Assembly (NCBI GenBank): GCA_016712415.1
Contig: JADJRC010000011.1
Location: 62,001-126,000, forward strand
Length of the DNA: 64,000 bases
DNA from: Lewinellaceae bacterium
GTDB taxonomy: Bacteria; Bacteroidota; Bacteroidia; Chitinophagales; Saprospiraceae
Direction of reading: 5' to 3'
Shown here: positions 28,801 to 38,310 of the stretch, one piece after another
Layout of the letters: each line of letters begins with the position of its first letter
Position numbering within the stretch: the stretch's first letter is position 1
Made by a program: the position numbers and the translations under genes
Notes under the pieces: generated by a model
The model's database searches: none
Seen by the model: only the letters and a program-made list of their open reading frames with translations
What the model was told of the DNA's origin: nothing

Positions 28801-31384
28801 TCGGTGCAGGTAGCGACGTGGTGGCCGTGAGCGGCTCCGCTACAAACATCCTTTGTTTTGGCGCAAACGACGGCGCCATTGCACTTTCGGTAAGCGGCGG
28901 TGTCCAGCCTTATCAGTACAACTGGGCGCCCGGCATCCCCGGCAACCCGCCCAGTCCAGGAAGCCTGCCGCCGGGCGCCTATGCTGTGACCGTCACGGAT
29001 GCCGCCGGATGCTCCGGTGTCGCTTCGTTCACGATCACCCAACCGGCAGGCAGCCTTCAACTTACCTGCAAACAATCGAGCAATGTGAGCCTTCCCGGCG
29101 CTTCGGACGGCGCAGGCACGGTAAATATTTCCGGCGGTGTCGGCCCATACACCATCGTGTGGTCGCCAGGCAGTTCACAAACCAATGTCGGCCCCGGCGA
29201 TTTTGTCATCAGCAACCTCAGCGAAGGCAACTATGCCGTGAGTGTTACGGATGCCAACGGATGCGTCACCTTATGCGGTTTTGCCATTGCACTGATCAAT
29301 TGTGAAACGTCGGTAGGCACTATGTCGGGCAATGCGCTGTCGTACTGCGGCGACGGATGCCTCACAGCAATTTATAACGCCACAGGGCGTTTCTCGATCC
29401 CAACGACGCCTTCCAGTTTGTTTTGCATGAAGGCAGCAGCAACCAGATCGTAAACGAAATCGCGCGCAACAGCCAGCCTGTCTTTTGTTTCGATCCGGCG
29501 ACAATGGTTTATAACAAGACGTATTATATCTCTGCTGTCGCGGAGATAACGACGGCACGAACAACGTCCTGCTGAGCGATTTTTGTACTGCAGTCGCAGC
29601 AGGAACGCCTATTGTTTTCCGGGAAAAGCCGGTCGCCGCCGCCGCACAGCCGGAGCCGATCAATTGTGTCGTGCTACAGGTCAGCCTGTCGGGTACTTCC
29701 AGCGTTGCAGGCGCTGCATTTGCCTGGAGCACCCTCAACGGTACAATCATCGGAAACGCCAACCAGCCCGTAGTAACGGCGGGAAAAGCAGGCGCCTATA
29801 CCCTGATCGTCAATTCATTTGGCTGTACGGATACCACGACCGTACAAGTGGCGGATATCACGAACAATCCGATGGCGACCATTCTGGCCAATCCCGACGA
29901 TATATTGGACTGCACCATCAGCGAGATCATCCTTTCCGGTCAGGTAGAAGGCACCACCGCCGCCAATGTGATCTGGATCAGCAACGGCGTCATATATCCG
30001 GGCAATACCGTGCTTCCGATCGACCAGCCGGGTGTATATGAATTCGTGATTCTGGATACCCTGACCTTTTGTTCTGATACGGCGGGCATTGTGATCGACG
30101 AGGACCTGGATTATCCGCCGCTTTTCCTCAATCCGCCGGGCCTGCTGACATGTATTAACACCTCCGTCACGCTCAGCGGCGGTTCGCCACTGCCGGGTAT
30201 TCAGTTTGCCTGGGCAACCGTGAACGGAACGGATACCACCATTATTGGCAACGGCGCCAGTACCGGTATTTCGGCGCCGGGCAACTATTATCTCATCGGC
30301 ATCGACCCAGCCAACCAGTGTTCCAATATTCTGGGCACCAGCGTACTTGCAGACATCACGCCACCGGTGGCAGATGCCGGGGCGCCGTTCAGCATCGCCT
30401 GCTACGGCGAAACGGCCTCGCTTGACGGCAGCGCGTCATCCGGCACACCGGGCCTGGCTTTCCTGTGGTCCAGCACCGATGGAAGCCTGGTCACCGGCAT
30501 TTTTACACCGAATCCAGTCATTAACGAACCCGGCACTTATACCCTGCTCGTTACCAACCCCGGTAACGGCTGTACGGATATCGATAACGTGGTCATAGTG
30601 CCCGACGAGCCGGTTTCAACGGTGGTGGTCAAACAACCCCGGTGCTATGGCGATAAAGGATCGATCCTCATCACGGATGTTCAGGGTGCAAAACCGCCTA
30701 TCCGTTATTCGATCGATGGCGGGCAGCAGTTCACCGCGCAAAATTTGTTTACCGGACTGACTCCGGGCGACTATACCATCCTGATTGTAGATGCCTGGCT
30801 GCAGCACAAGCGCAGATGCCCAGGTAGAAGAAGGAGATTTTATCGAGGTCGTTCTTGAGCCGCAGGCGGTGATCAAACTGGGCGACAGTTACCAGATCGA
30901 CGCCCAGGTAAACCTGCCTCTGGACCAGATCGGGTCGATCGAATGGACACCGTCGACATGGCTGAGCTGCGACACGTGCCTGAACCCGCTGGCTACGCCA
31001 CCCAACTCATACCAGTACAAGATCAAGGTATCGACCCTCAGCGGATGCGAAGACACAGCGCCGTTCCTCCTGGTGGTCGACCGCCAGATTGACGTTTATG
31101 TACCGAACATTTTTCACCGGATAACAATGGCAACAACGACCTGTTCACCATCTATGCCGACCCGCGGGGCGTGACGAATATCAAGTCGTTCCAGATTTTT
31201 TTCGCGTTGGGGTGAAATGGTCTATGAGCACTACAATTTCCAGCCCAACAGCCCTACCATCGGCTGGGACGGCAAACACAGGGGACAGGAACTCAACCCC
31301 GGCGTATTCGTCTGGTATGCCGTACTGGAATTTATAGACGGTACAGAAGCCCTGTATAAAGGCGATGTGACCGTAAAACGTTAG
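22825..31384 (+). CDS. Giant SprB-repeat surface adhesin with gliding-type C-terminus (multiple frameshifts)
   Basis: Reconstructed product of about 2850 aa. Residues 1-22 are a signal peptide (ending HLLLGQ), then a Cys-rich N-domain, PKD/Ig-like modules (about 165-340) and 23-24 SprB-like repeats of about 70 aa, each with a C...NG(S/A)I core, a YxWSNxxxTxDLxNLPxG segment and YTVTVTxxxGCS. Early repeats alternate two subtypes (NTTCNGGNGSI and STCDLSNGSI). More Ig-like modules and a CHU_C gliding-type T9SS domain (DVYVPNIF, WGEMVYEHY, GVFVWYAVLEF) follow. The frame breaks at about 25607 (G run), 29390 (T), 29542 (G), 30793, 31112 (T) and 31199 (T); each is repaired by one base, except 30793, where one extra or two missing bases fit. 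Likely role: adhesion or gliding. Probably one intact gene with consensus errors. Confidence 0.82.
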
Positions 31385-31391
31385 AGTATTG

Positions 31392-32647
31392 ATGAAAACC
31401 TTCTTGATTATCCTGTTGCTTGCGGCGGCATCCTGTGTGTCTGCCCACGGCGCCGATTATATCGATTATGTAAGCGCTACGAGGCACTGCCGCAGACCTT
31501 TAATCCGGGAAAAGTTCCATCCGGAAAATGGGCGGATGCTGCCTGGCAGGCGGGTATGCGCTACGTCGTGTTCACGACAAAACACCACGACGGGTTTTGC
31601 ATGTTCGACAGCAAATACACCGATTACAAGATTACCGGAAAGGCATGCCCGTTTCACAGCAACCCCAGGGCAGACGTCAGCAAACACATCTTCGACGCCT
31701 TCCGCCATAAAGGCTTCCGAACGGGTGCGTATTTTCGAAACCAGACTGGCACAACGAAGACTACTGGGCGCCGGAATGGGCCACTCCCGACCGCTGCAAC
31801 AACTACGGCATCCGGCAATACCCGGAACGCTGGCAACGGTAGTGAGGATTTTACGTACAACCAGATCGAGGAGTTGATGAGCCGCTATGGAAAAATGGAC
31901 ATTCTGTGGCTCGACGGCGGATGGGTGCGCCCCGACAGTACGATTACCGATGAAGTGCGCTCCTGGGGTATCGGCTCCGCCCCCTGGGGACAAAATATCG
32001 ATATGGGCCGTATGCTGCCATGGCCCGTCGCAACCAGCCCGGTATCCTGATCGTTGACCGGTCCGTGCATGGCCCTTATGAAAACTACCGCACCCCCGAA
32101 CAACAGGTGCCCGGCAGTGTCCTGCCCTATCCGTGGGAAACCTGCATGACCATGGCCGGCGGCTGGTCGTATTCATTCAATCCGAACTATAAATCGTCGG
32201 GGCAACTCGTGCGTACCCTGGTCGATGTGGTGGCCAGGGCGGCAATTTTCTGCTCAATGTCGGGCCTGGACCGGATGGAGAACTGGATACCGCAGCATAT
32301 GGGAGACTACATGATATTGGCGACGGGATGGCCCTGAACGGCGAGGCCATTTACGGTACACGGCCGGTTGCGCCGTATAAGGAAGGCAAAGTATGCCTCA
32401 CGCAAAAAAAAGACGGTAAAACGATATACCTGTTTTACCTCGCCGATGACCGACGAAACCCGAATGCCCTCGCATATTTGGTTGTCGTCGCTTTCGTTAC
32501 CTGGAAATGCGCATGTTCGGGTCCCCGGAACACAAACAGAGCCTGTCATGGGAAAAAGTCGGGAAAGGCTTCATGGTCCATATTCCTGAGGCATTGCAGC
32601 AAAACCCGGCATGTCGTTGGGTATGGGTTCTGGAAATCAACATTTAA
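31392..32647 (+). pseudogene. GH29 alpha-L-fucosidase, N-terminally deleted and heavily frameshifted
   Basis: Fragments in several frames together read as a family 29 fucosidase: RYEALPQTFNP, MRYVVFTTKHHDGFCMF, KMDILWLDGGW (catalytic nucleophile region), NQPGILIVDRSVHG, PYPWETCMTM, GGNFLLNVGPGPDGELD and a C-terminal beta domain ending RWVWVLEINI. A lipoprotein- or Sec-type signal (LLLAAASCVSAHG) precedes it, but the normal N-terminal strand with FGMFIHWG is missing, so about 60-100 residues are absent. At least seven frame changes occur in 1.26 kb, some in homopolymers, others not. The missing N-terminus argues for a true pseudogene even if some indels are sequencing errors. Confidence 0.75.
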
Positions 32648-32713
32648 CACATAAACATATTATTATTAATAACTATTGCCGACATTTGTCAATCGCTTCA
32701 AACCAGTTCGCCC

Positions 32714-33078
32714 ATGCGTAAAAGCGCACTTTCCGTTTTGTTTTCGGCATTTACCTGTGCCTGACGGGCATTGTATTGATCCTTGCACCGAATGTGCTGC
32801 TGGGGCTGTTCGGCCTGCCGGAAACCGGGGAAGTTTGGATCAGGGTAGTTGGTGTACTGGCTTTGATTATCGGCTTTTACTATATACAAGCTGCCAGAAT
32901 GGGCTTGACCGGTTTTTTCCGGCTGACGCTTTACACCCGATTTAGCGTCATCCTGTTCTTTGGCGCCTTTGTTTTACTGGGCTATATATCGCCTCCCCTG
33001 TTGCTTTTCTGTGCTGTCGATGTTGCAGGAGCCTTGTGGACCTGGTCGGCGCTTCGAAAAGAAAACGCCTCCGTTTAA
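32714..33078 (+). CDS. Small integral membrane protein, conserved (one frameshift)
   Basis: Joined product of about 121 aa with four predicted membrane helices: MRKSALSVLFFGIYLCLTG, then an APNVLLGLFGLP loop, WIRVVGVLALIIGFYYIQA, a third helix and a C-terminal helix before RKENASV. The first 10 codons are in another frame; one extra T in the T-run at 32741-32744 restores continuity. No function assigned; the aromatic FYYIQA segment recurs in small Bacteroidota membrane proteins. Confidence 0.6.
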
Positions 33079-33161
33079 TCCATAATCCTGTTCCCTGAAT
33101 GTTGAAAAGCAGGCAACGTATTCAAGGAATCACCGATTTTTCATCTATAAACACTTGCATC

Positions 33162-34127
33162 ATGACATTCCGTTTAATGATCCTGCTTTGCGCCTGCTCC
33201 TTCTTTCTTCAAGCCCAAAACGGAACGGGCATTCAGGTTTCCGGCCCGACATCCGTTTGTCCAAACGCTATTTACACTTATCAGATACTGGTTACCAGTG
33301 AAAACGTATGTTTTATCGATGTGACCAGCACAGGAGCCACAAAGGTAACTTGCGGCGTTGCCCATAACTTCGTTTCAGGGTCGCATCCTTCCTCCGATTT
33401 TGGCTTTTACCAATCGATTTCCAGCCCGGCTACCCAAGCGGAACGATATTCAACCTGTGCATCCATTGGGTTTCTTCCTCTACCAAGAACCTGTGCTTTC
33501 AGGTGTACGACTGCCGGGGCAGGGAAATCAGTACATTCTGCTATAATGTTTACAATAATTCCCCTGCGATGGTCGTCGAGGGCAACACCTACGTGTAACG
33601 GCCAGTGGGCTTATTTTACGGCAACATCAGGCTTGAGCAACTACTCCTGGAGCGTAGTGCCCGATGCCAACGAGACGTACTCCTACTCCGGTGGCGGCGC
33701 CGTCGTCAATATCGGGAACCTGCTGAACAGTTCCTGGCACATGGTTTCCGTTTCCGCGACGGATTGCTGGGGAACGACCAAATACGGATCGAAGAGTTTC
33801 TGGACCACCCAGTGCCTGACTGACGACCATCAGGTTGCTGACTCGAGGGATGAGGACCATCAGACCGATCACCTGCAGGCTGAAACAGCCGTTCTGGCAT
33901 TCCCCAACCCCGTCAGTAAGGGCGGCATATTGCTGCTGGATACGGGAAATCCGGAAGTTTCCGTCGAAGCTTACCAGCTGTTCTCCGTTGACGGAAAACT
34001 GATCGGAAGTGCCACGGCCACGGCCCTCACCAATATCGTTATGCCGGATGCCGCCGGCATGTACCTGCTTATACTTCAGGATTCGAAAGGCGAACTTTCC
34101 AGATCCAGAATTATTGTCTCGGAATAA
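33162..34127 (+). CDS. Secreted protein with T9SS C-terminal sorting domain (two compensating frameshifts)
   Basis: About 320 aa. The signal peptide MTFRLMILLCACSFFLQAQ is followed by an Ig/PKD-like region, then a second Ig-like region (WAYFTATSGLSNYSW) and a C-terminal type IX sorting domain (VLAFPNPVSKGGILLL...MYLLILQDSKGELSRSRIIVSE). Between about 33410 and 33600 the reading frame in the consensus encodes unrelated residues, while another frame reads FQPGYPSGTIFNLCIHW and QVYDCRGREISTFCYN, so two indels bracket that segment. No catalytic motif seen. ATG at 33162 is chosen because it begins the signal peptide. Confidence 0.7.
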   Translation: MTFRLMILLCACSFFLQAQNGTGIQVSGPTSVCPNAIYTYQILVTSENVCFIDVTSTGATKVTCGVAHNFVSGSHPSSDFGFYQSISSPATQAERYSTCASIGFLPLPRTCAFRCTTAGAGKSVHSAIMFTIIPLRWSSRATPTCNGQWAYFTATSGLSNYSWSVVPDANETYSYSGGGAVVNIGNLLNSSWHMVSVSATDCWGTTKYGSKSFWTTQCLTDDHQVADSRDEDHQTDHLQAETAVLAFPNPVSKGGILLLDTGNPEVSVEAYQLFSVDGKLIGSATATALTNIVMPDAAGMYLLILQDSKGELSRSRIIVSE

Positions 34128-34262
34128 CTCCCGTCGCTGCAGAACTGGAACTCCATTGCTGAACACGATTCTCGTGAATCAGGAATGCATTGCTTCAAAA
34201 CGCGAAATGCGCCCTAACCTTTATGGCATAGATGCTGGCCATATCCGGAATTTCAACCCTGA

Positions 34263-34594
34263 ATGACCAGTCCATTTGGCCCAATTACAGGCGGCGGTGG
34301 AAAGCCGGATAACAGGGATATCCTTGAATCAAATCCGGAAAGCGCTGTTGCCGTCATCTTTCCCAATCCGGCAAAAATGCAATTGCGATAAGGTTAAAGA
34401 AGATAACCAAGCAGTCTACACTACAGATGTACGATGCGTCAGGTCGCCAGGTAATGAACCACAGCCTGCTTGGCAGTACCCAGTGGCAGGTGCTGGATAT
34501 TTCATCCTTTTCAGCCGGAATCTATGCCTGGTACCTGGTCGGCGAAGGCAAGGAAAAGGTGCTGGAGCAAGGAAAAATTGTGGTGATACCGTAA
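34263..34594 (+). CDS. T9SS C-terminal-domain remnant or short secreted protein (one frameshift)
   Basis: Joined reading of about 110 aa: a short lead with FGPITGGGGKPDNRD, then AVAVIFPNPAKN, a one-base deletion in an A-run (about 34373-34377), and the continuation MYDASGRQVMNHSLLG through GIYAWYLVGEGKEKVLEQG to a stop at 34592. This is a complete type IX sorting domain with almost nothing in front of it, and there is no signal peptide, so it is likely the 3' remnant of a larger secreted-protein gene. The preceding 135 bp shows no clear frame. Confidence 0.5.
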
Positions 34595-34734
34595 GTGATT
34601 CTGGGAAAACAGCAAAAAAGTGTAGTTATTTTTTTCTGCCACCGGCCGGAACTTTGTACCATTCAAACTGGAATTTATCCGGTCACTCTACGTGAAACGT
34701 AACCCAAAATAGATTACCTGCTTTTCATCATACA

Positions 34735-34766
34735 CCGGCGTCGGCAACAGTGCCGACGTCGGTTTT
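34735..34766 (+). terminator. Rho-independent terminator
   Basis: 12-bp stem (CCGGCGTCGGCA against TGCCGACGTCGG, one G-U pair) with a 4-nt loop followed by TTTT. It closes the T9SS-remnant unit before the nuclease gene. Confidence 0.85.
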
Positions 34767-34814
34767 CATTTTGAAATATATCACTATTGAGCGATTCGGT
34801 TGTGTGTAAATAAT

Positions 34815-34822
34815 TAAGTTTG
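34815..34822 (+). promoter_or_regulatory. Putative -7 box of nuclease gene
   Basis: TAAGTTTG, an exact match to the Bacteroidota TAnnTTTG consensus, 18 bases before the nuclease ATG and downstream of a terminator. The nearest TTG elements lie 12 and 25 bases upstream, so the -33 spacing is not ideal. Confidence 0.5.
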
Positions 34823-34840
34823 CATTTAAAACCGAAAACG

Positions 34841-35788
34841 ATGGCATCTGAAAACGGCTATCAGCCAACATTTATAGGAAAGAACCTTAAGGTTGACCTC
34901 CCTGTTTTGGGATCTGAAAAACACCACGAGCCCGCTCCGGTAAAGGGTGAAGAGAAGGCACTGCTTACCTATCCGCATTTCAGTGTTGCCCTGAGCAAGT
35001 TACGCAAACTGCCGCTCTACGCAGCCGTCAATATCGACGGCAAAAAGTTTCAGGAAATAACCAGAACAGACTTGTTTGGCGGCAGCGACAGGTGGTCGGT
35101 TGACCCGCGCGCGGGCGAGTACCAATGGGGCAATGACCTGTATTCGGCAAGCGGCAGCGAATTCGATAAAGGCCACATGGTAAAACGGGAGGACCCACAA
35201 TGGGGCGAAAACCTGGATCAGGCTACAGAAGCGGCCCGCTCCACCTTCTATTTCTCCAATTGCGCCCCTCAGGTGGGCGACCTGAACCGGAAGGAGTGGC
35301 GAAGTCTGGAAGATTATATCCTGAAAAAGGAATCTTCCCAAAACAAACTCAAAATCAATGTTTTCACCGGCCCGGTACTGTCCGAAAACGATCCGGTGTT
35401 CGTAACCCCGGTCAAGGGAGAGCAGGTCCCAGATACCGACCCTGTTTTGGAAAGTTGTCTATTTTACAAACGACGACCAGACCCTCAACAGGGTAGGCTT
35501 TCTGATGGGACAAAAAAACTGCTGTTCAAGAACAACATCGTCCGCGAGAAAGAAGAAGAACTGGAAGCGGTTGTCGTCAAACCAAAGCTGTTCGATGATT
35601 ACGATGACGCCGCAACCTATCAGGTCAATATCAACCTCATTGAGCAACTCACAGGACTGACCTTTTCGCATGCAAAAGACCCCTATAAAGATTCCCGCTC
35701 GGTTAAAATGGTGCTGAAACAGGTTGAACTGGAAAGTTTTGGTCCAAATTCCATTGATTTCGACCTGGAAGGCATTGTACTGTCATAA
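34841..35788 (+). CDS. DNA/RNA non-specific endonuclease family protein (two compensating frameshifts)
   Basis: About 315 aa, related to the NUC1/EndoG beta-beta-alpha-metal nuclease family. The catalytic region reads SEFDKGHMVKRED (family DRGH motif, here DKGH with the general-base histidine) and the magnesium-site asparagine is in YFSNCAPQVGDLNRKEW. Between about 35428 and 35518 the frame is shifted and the true continuation reads QIPTLFWKVVYFTNDDQTL...GFLMGQ; indels at a C-run and an A-run would restore it. No signal peptide is seen from ATG 34841, so whether it is exported or intracellular is unclear. The C-terminal 70 residues are unassigned. Confidence 0.78.
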   Translation: MASENGYQPTFIGKNLKVDLPVLGSEKHHEPAPVKGEEKALLTYPHFSVALSKLRKLPLYAAVNIDGKKFQEITRTDLFGGSDRWSVDPRAGEYQWGNDLYSASGSEFDKGHMVKREDPQWGENLDQATEAARSTFYFSNCAPQVGDLNRKEWRSLEDYILKKESSQNKLKINVFTGPVLSENDPVFVTPVKGEQVPDTDPVLESCLFYKRRPDPQQGRLSDGTKKLLFKNNIVREKEEELEAVVVKPKLFDDYDDAATYQVNINLIEQLTGLTFSHAKDPYKDSRSVKMVLKQVELESFGPNSIDFDLEGIVLS

Positions 35789-35843
35789 CATACGACGCAT
35801 CTTTTGATATAAACATTCGCGCACTGTTAAACCCTTTCTGAAT

Positions 35844-36484
35844 ATGTTCATCGGACATTTTGCCGTCGGACTTGCCGCTAAAAAGGCCGCGCCAGGTGTT
35901 TCCCTCGGTACCTTGTTTTTTGCCGTGCAGTTTCTGGACCTGCTTTGGCCCACCCTGCTCCTCCTGAATTTGGAACAGGTGGAAATAACGACAGACCCTG
36001 CTGCTCCCATCCCCTTCGATTTGTCCATTACCCCATATCGCACAGCCTGCTGGCGGCAGCCGGTTGGGGAGTCGCAATCGGTTTGGTGTACTGGCTTGCC
36101 CGAAAAGACCAGCGGGCGGCGATTATCGTCGGATTGTGCGTATTAAGCCACTGGATACTCGACCTGATTGTACATATACCTGACCTGCCCCTGTATCCGG
36201 GCGACTCCTCTCCTTTGCTGGGCCTGGGGTTATGGCATTCCAAATTGGGTACGCTGGTGCTGGAAACCCTGTTATTCGCAGGAGGAATATACCTGTATCT
36301 GGGAGCAACAAGACCGCGCAGCAATGCAGCCAAATACAGTTTTTGGGCGCTGATAGTTTTTCTGTACGGCATTTACCTGACCAATATATTTGGTCCGCCG
36401 CCACCCGGTGTTGAAGCAATTGCCTGGGCTGGCCAGTTGCAATGGCTTTTCGTGGTTTGGGCCTGGTGGGTCGACCGGAAGTAA
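35844..36484 (+). CDS. YdjM-like membrane-bound hydrolase (one frameshift)
   Basis: Joined product about 214 aa. N-terminus MFIGHFAVGLAAKKAAP carries the first conserved histidine, followed by an LFFAVQFLDLLWP helix; after the break come HYPISHSLLAAAGW, VLSHWILDLIVHIPDLPL and several membrane helices. The histidine/aspartate pattern GHFA...HYPxSHSL...SHWxLDxxVH is that of the DUF457/YdjM family of putative metal-dependent membrane hydrolases. One missing T at 36020-36022 restores the frame (FDFVHYPISH). Substrate unknown. It converges with pyrC, the stops 3 bp apart. Confidence 0.75.
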
Positions 36485-36486
36485 TG

Positions 36487-37820
36487 CTAGCGGTCGAACA
36501 ACAACCGCTCACCCATCCTGTCCTCCCGGAAACGACCTTCATGCCACGCAAGGTGTCCGCTTACCACTGTGCTCAGCACCTTGCCCCTGAATGATTGGTC
36601 CGTAAAGGGCGACCACCCGCATTTGTACAGGATATTGTCGGGCTTGACGGTCCAGTCGTGATTTATATCCACGATAGCGAGATCAGCCCAACAGCCCTCG
36701 TCGATAAAGCCGCGATCCTGCACCCGGAAAGCGATGGCAGGAGCGTGGCACATTTTCTCCACCATTTGTTCCAGTGAAATTTTGCCGGCGTGGTAGAATT
36801 CCAGCATCACGTTCAACGAATGTTGCACCAGCGGGATTCCGGCAGGCGCCTGCAGGTATGGCTGCGTTTTCTCAACCCAGGTATGCGGCGCATGGTCGGT
36901 CGCCACTACGTCGAGATGACCGTCAAGCAGGGCCGGCAAAAGCGCGTCCCTGTGCCGGGCATCCTTGATGGCCGGGTTGCACTGATCTTGTTTCCCAATT
37001 CGGCATAATCGTCGGAGCAAAACCGCAGATGGTGTACACAAACCTCGGCGGTAATCTTTTTTTCAGACAGCGGTGTAACAGGATCAAACAATTCCAGTTC
37101 GTCGCGGGTGCTGATATGCAGGATATGCAAACGGGTTCCGTGTTTTTTGGCTAAAGCCACCGCAAGCGAAGAGGACACGTAACATGCAGCTTCATTTCTG
37201 ATCAGGGGATGGTGCGCAGCCGTAAGTTGTTCGCCATACATTGCCTTGTAGCGCTCGAGATTCCGGCGTACAGTCATTTCGTCTTCACAATGGGTAGCGA
37301 TAAGTGTGGCGGCATTTGCAAACAGGCGTTCCAGCGTTTTTTCATCGTCTACCAGCATATTCCCGGTGCTGCTGCCCATGAAAATCTTGATACCACATAT
37401 ACGCTTCGGATCTATGCGCAGTACTTCCTCAAGATTATCATTGGTTGTACCCATGTAAAACGAATAGTTGGCCAGTGAATCCCGGGCGCCGATACTGTAT
37501 TTTGCTTCGAGCAATTCCCCGGTGACAGAAGGCGGGTTTACATTCGGCATTTCCATAAAAGACGTTACGCCACCGGCAACCGCCGCCCTGCTTTCTGTCG
37601 CAATCGTCGCTTTATGGGTAAGTCCGGGCTCCCGAAAATGCACCTGGTCGTCTATTATCCCTGGGATAACATAATGGCCCGTTGCATCGATCGCTATGTC
37701 GGCATCAGCCGTAATGGCGCCGGCTATTTTCGCGATCCGCCCCTTTTTTATAAGAATATCGGCTTCTTTTATCGCGCCGCGGTTGACGACACGGGCATTT
37801 CGGATGAGTATTGATGTCAT
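36487..37820 (-). CDS. pyrC: Dihydroorotase-type amidohydrolase (one frameshift)
   Basis: Reconstructed about 445-aa amidohydrolase-fold enzyme, most like the Bacteroidota dihydroorotase that closes carbamoyl-aspartate to dihydroorotate. Start ATG 37820 (MTSILIRNARVVNRG). Motifs: IDDQVHFREPGLTHKA (Bacteroidota version of the HxH metal site), SFMEMPNVNPPS, GIKIFMGSSTGNML with the metal-binding lysine region, IATHCEDE, LHILHIST, and VVATDHAPHTWVEK. The frame changes near 36984; one extra C in the coding strand gives ELGNKIQCNPAIKDARHR. This is a pyrimidine-pathway gene, so a consensus error is likely. Allantoinase or hydantoinase are less likely alternatives. Confidence 0.85.
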
Positions 37821-37987
37821 ATGGATAACAAGATTGGCGCTAATATACGAACCGGTCTGCTTTTTTCGGGCCTGGCAACAGCGCATCAAATGGCTAACAA
37901 AGCATCAACGCGCGCATATCAGGATGTGGAAACCAGGCCGTTTCAAATTGCGATAAAAAATATACGTTACTTTTTATTCAAAAAATA

Positions 37988-38019
37988 TTGAAAAGTAGAC
38001 AAAAGCATGCCTATATTTG
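37988..38019 (+). promoter_or_regulatory. Promoter P1 of small transcription unit
   Basis: TTG, a 21-base spacer, then TATATTTG: an exact match to the Bacteroidota -33/-7 layout. It resembles the promoter at 38217-38248 well beyond the core boxes. Confidence 0.6.
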
Positions 38020-38025
38020 TGGGTA

Positions 38026-38137
38026 TAAAATGATGTATAGAATCTTCTTTACCTCTTTTCCGAGGTGTTAAGATCAAGATAAATGAAGCGTGTTTTGATG
38101 ATGTCCTTCTCCGTGAAAGCACGGAGGGGATTTTTTT
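38026..38137 (+). ncRNA. Candidate small RNA or leader-peptide transcript
   Basis: Between a strong promoter (37988-38019) and a clear terminator (38105-38137) there is no ordinary gene. The roughly 112-nt transcript contains a small hairpin ACCTC-TTTTCC-GAGGT and a 13-codon frame from 38030 (MMYRIFFTSFPRC, stop at 38069-38071). It may be a small RNA, a tiny peptide gene, or a leader whose downstream gene is lost. I do not recognise an RNA family. Confidence 0.4.
38105..38137 (+). terminator. Rho-independent terminator of the small transcription unit
   Basis: Stem CTTCTCCGTG / CACGGAGGGG with two G-U pairs and an AAAG loop, followed by a run of seven T. Confidence 0.75.
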
Positions 38138-38216
38138 GCCTTGCGTTGGATACTTGAATTTGATACGTACGACTTTTGCCTGTTTGAGCAAAAAAATAAA
38201 ATTTTCCGGGAAACAC

Positions 38217-38248
38217 TTTGAAAATTGACAGAAGGCGCCGTAGATTTG
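38217..38248 (+). promoter_or_regulatory. Promoter P2, similar to P1
   Basis: TTTG, a 20-base spacer and TAGATTTG, an exact consensus match. It shares the pattern TTGAAAA.T.GACA.AAG...CC.TA.ATTTG with P1 at 37988. Confidence 0.6.
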
Positions 38249-38275
38249 CATTAGGTTTTTTGGGGTTATATTTCT

Positions 38276-38310
38276 GACGGTGGGATGTTAACATCCTGCC
38301 GTCTTTTATT
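38276..38310 (+). terminator. Hairpin terminator overlapping the 3' end of era
   Basis: A 28-nt inverted repeat (GACGGTGGGATGTT against AACATCCTGCCGTC, two G-U pairs) followed by TTTTATTT on the plus strand. It would end a roughly 55-nt transcript from P2 and shield era from antisense reading; it overlaps the era stop codon. Confidence 0.65.

Noticed and set aside
27780..29075. 431-codon antisense frame inside the SprB repeat array
   Set aside because: A by-product of repetitive sense coding; low-complexity and without domain features.
23850..29270. CRISPR-like or satellite DNA in the adhesin region
   Set aside because: The periodicity of about 210 bp is explained by SprB protein repeats in an open reading frame.
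25606..31202. Programmed ribosomal frameshifting in the adhesin
   Set aside because: Breaks occur at several unrelated homopolymers in both directions, with no slippery heptamer plus structure, and the same pattern affects unrelated neighbouring genes.
36487..37820. Loss of the first metal-binding histidine in dihydroorotase (Q in place of H)
   Set aside because: DDQVHFREPG is the usual form of this motif in Bacteroidota dihydroorotases, so it is a lineage feature and not a defect.
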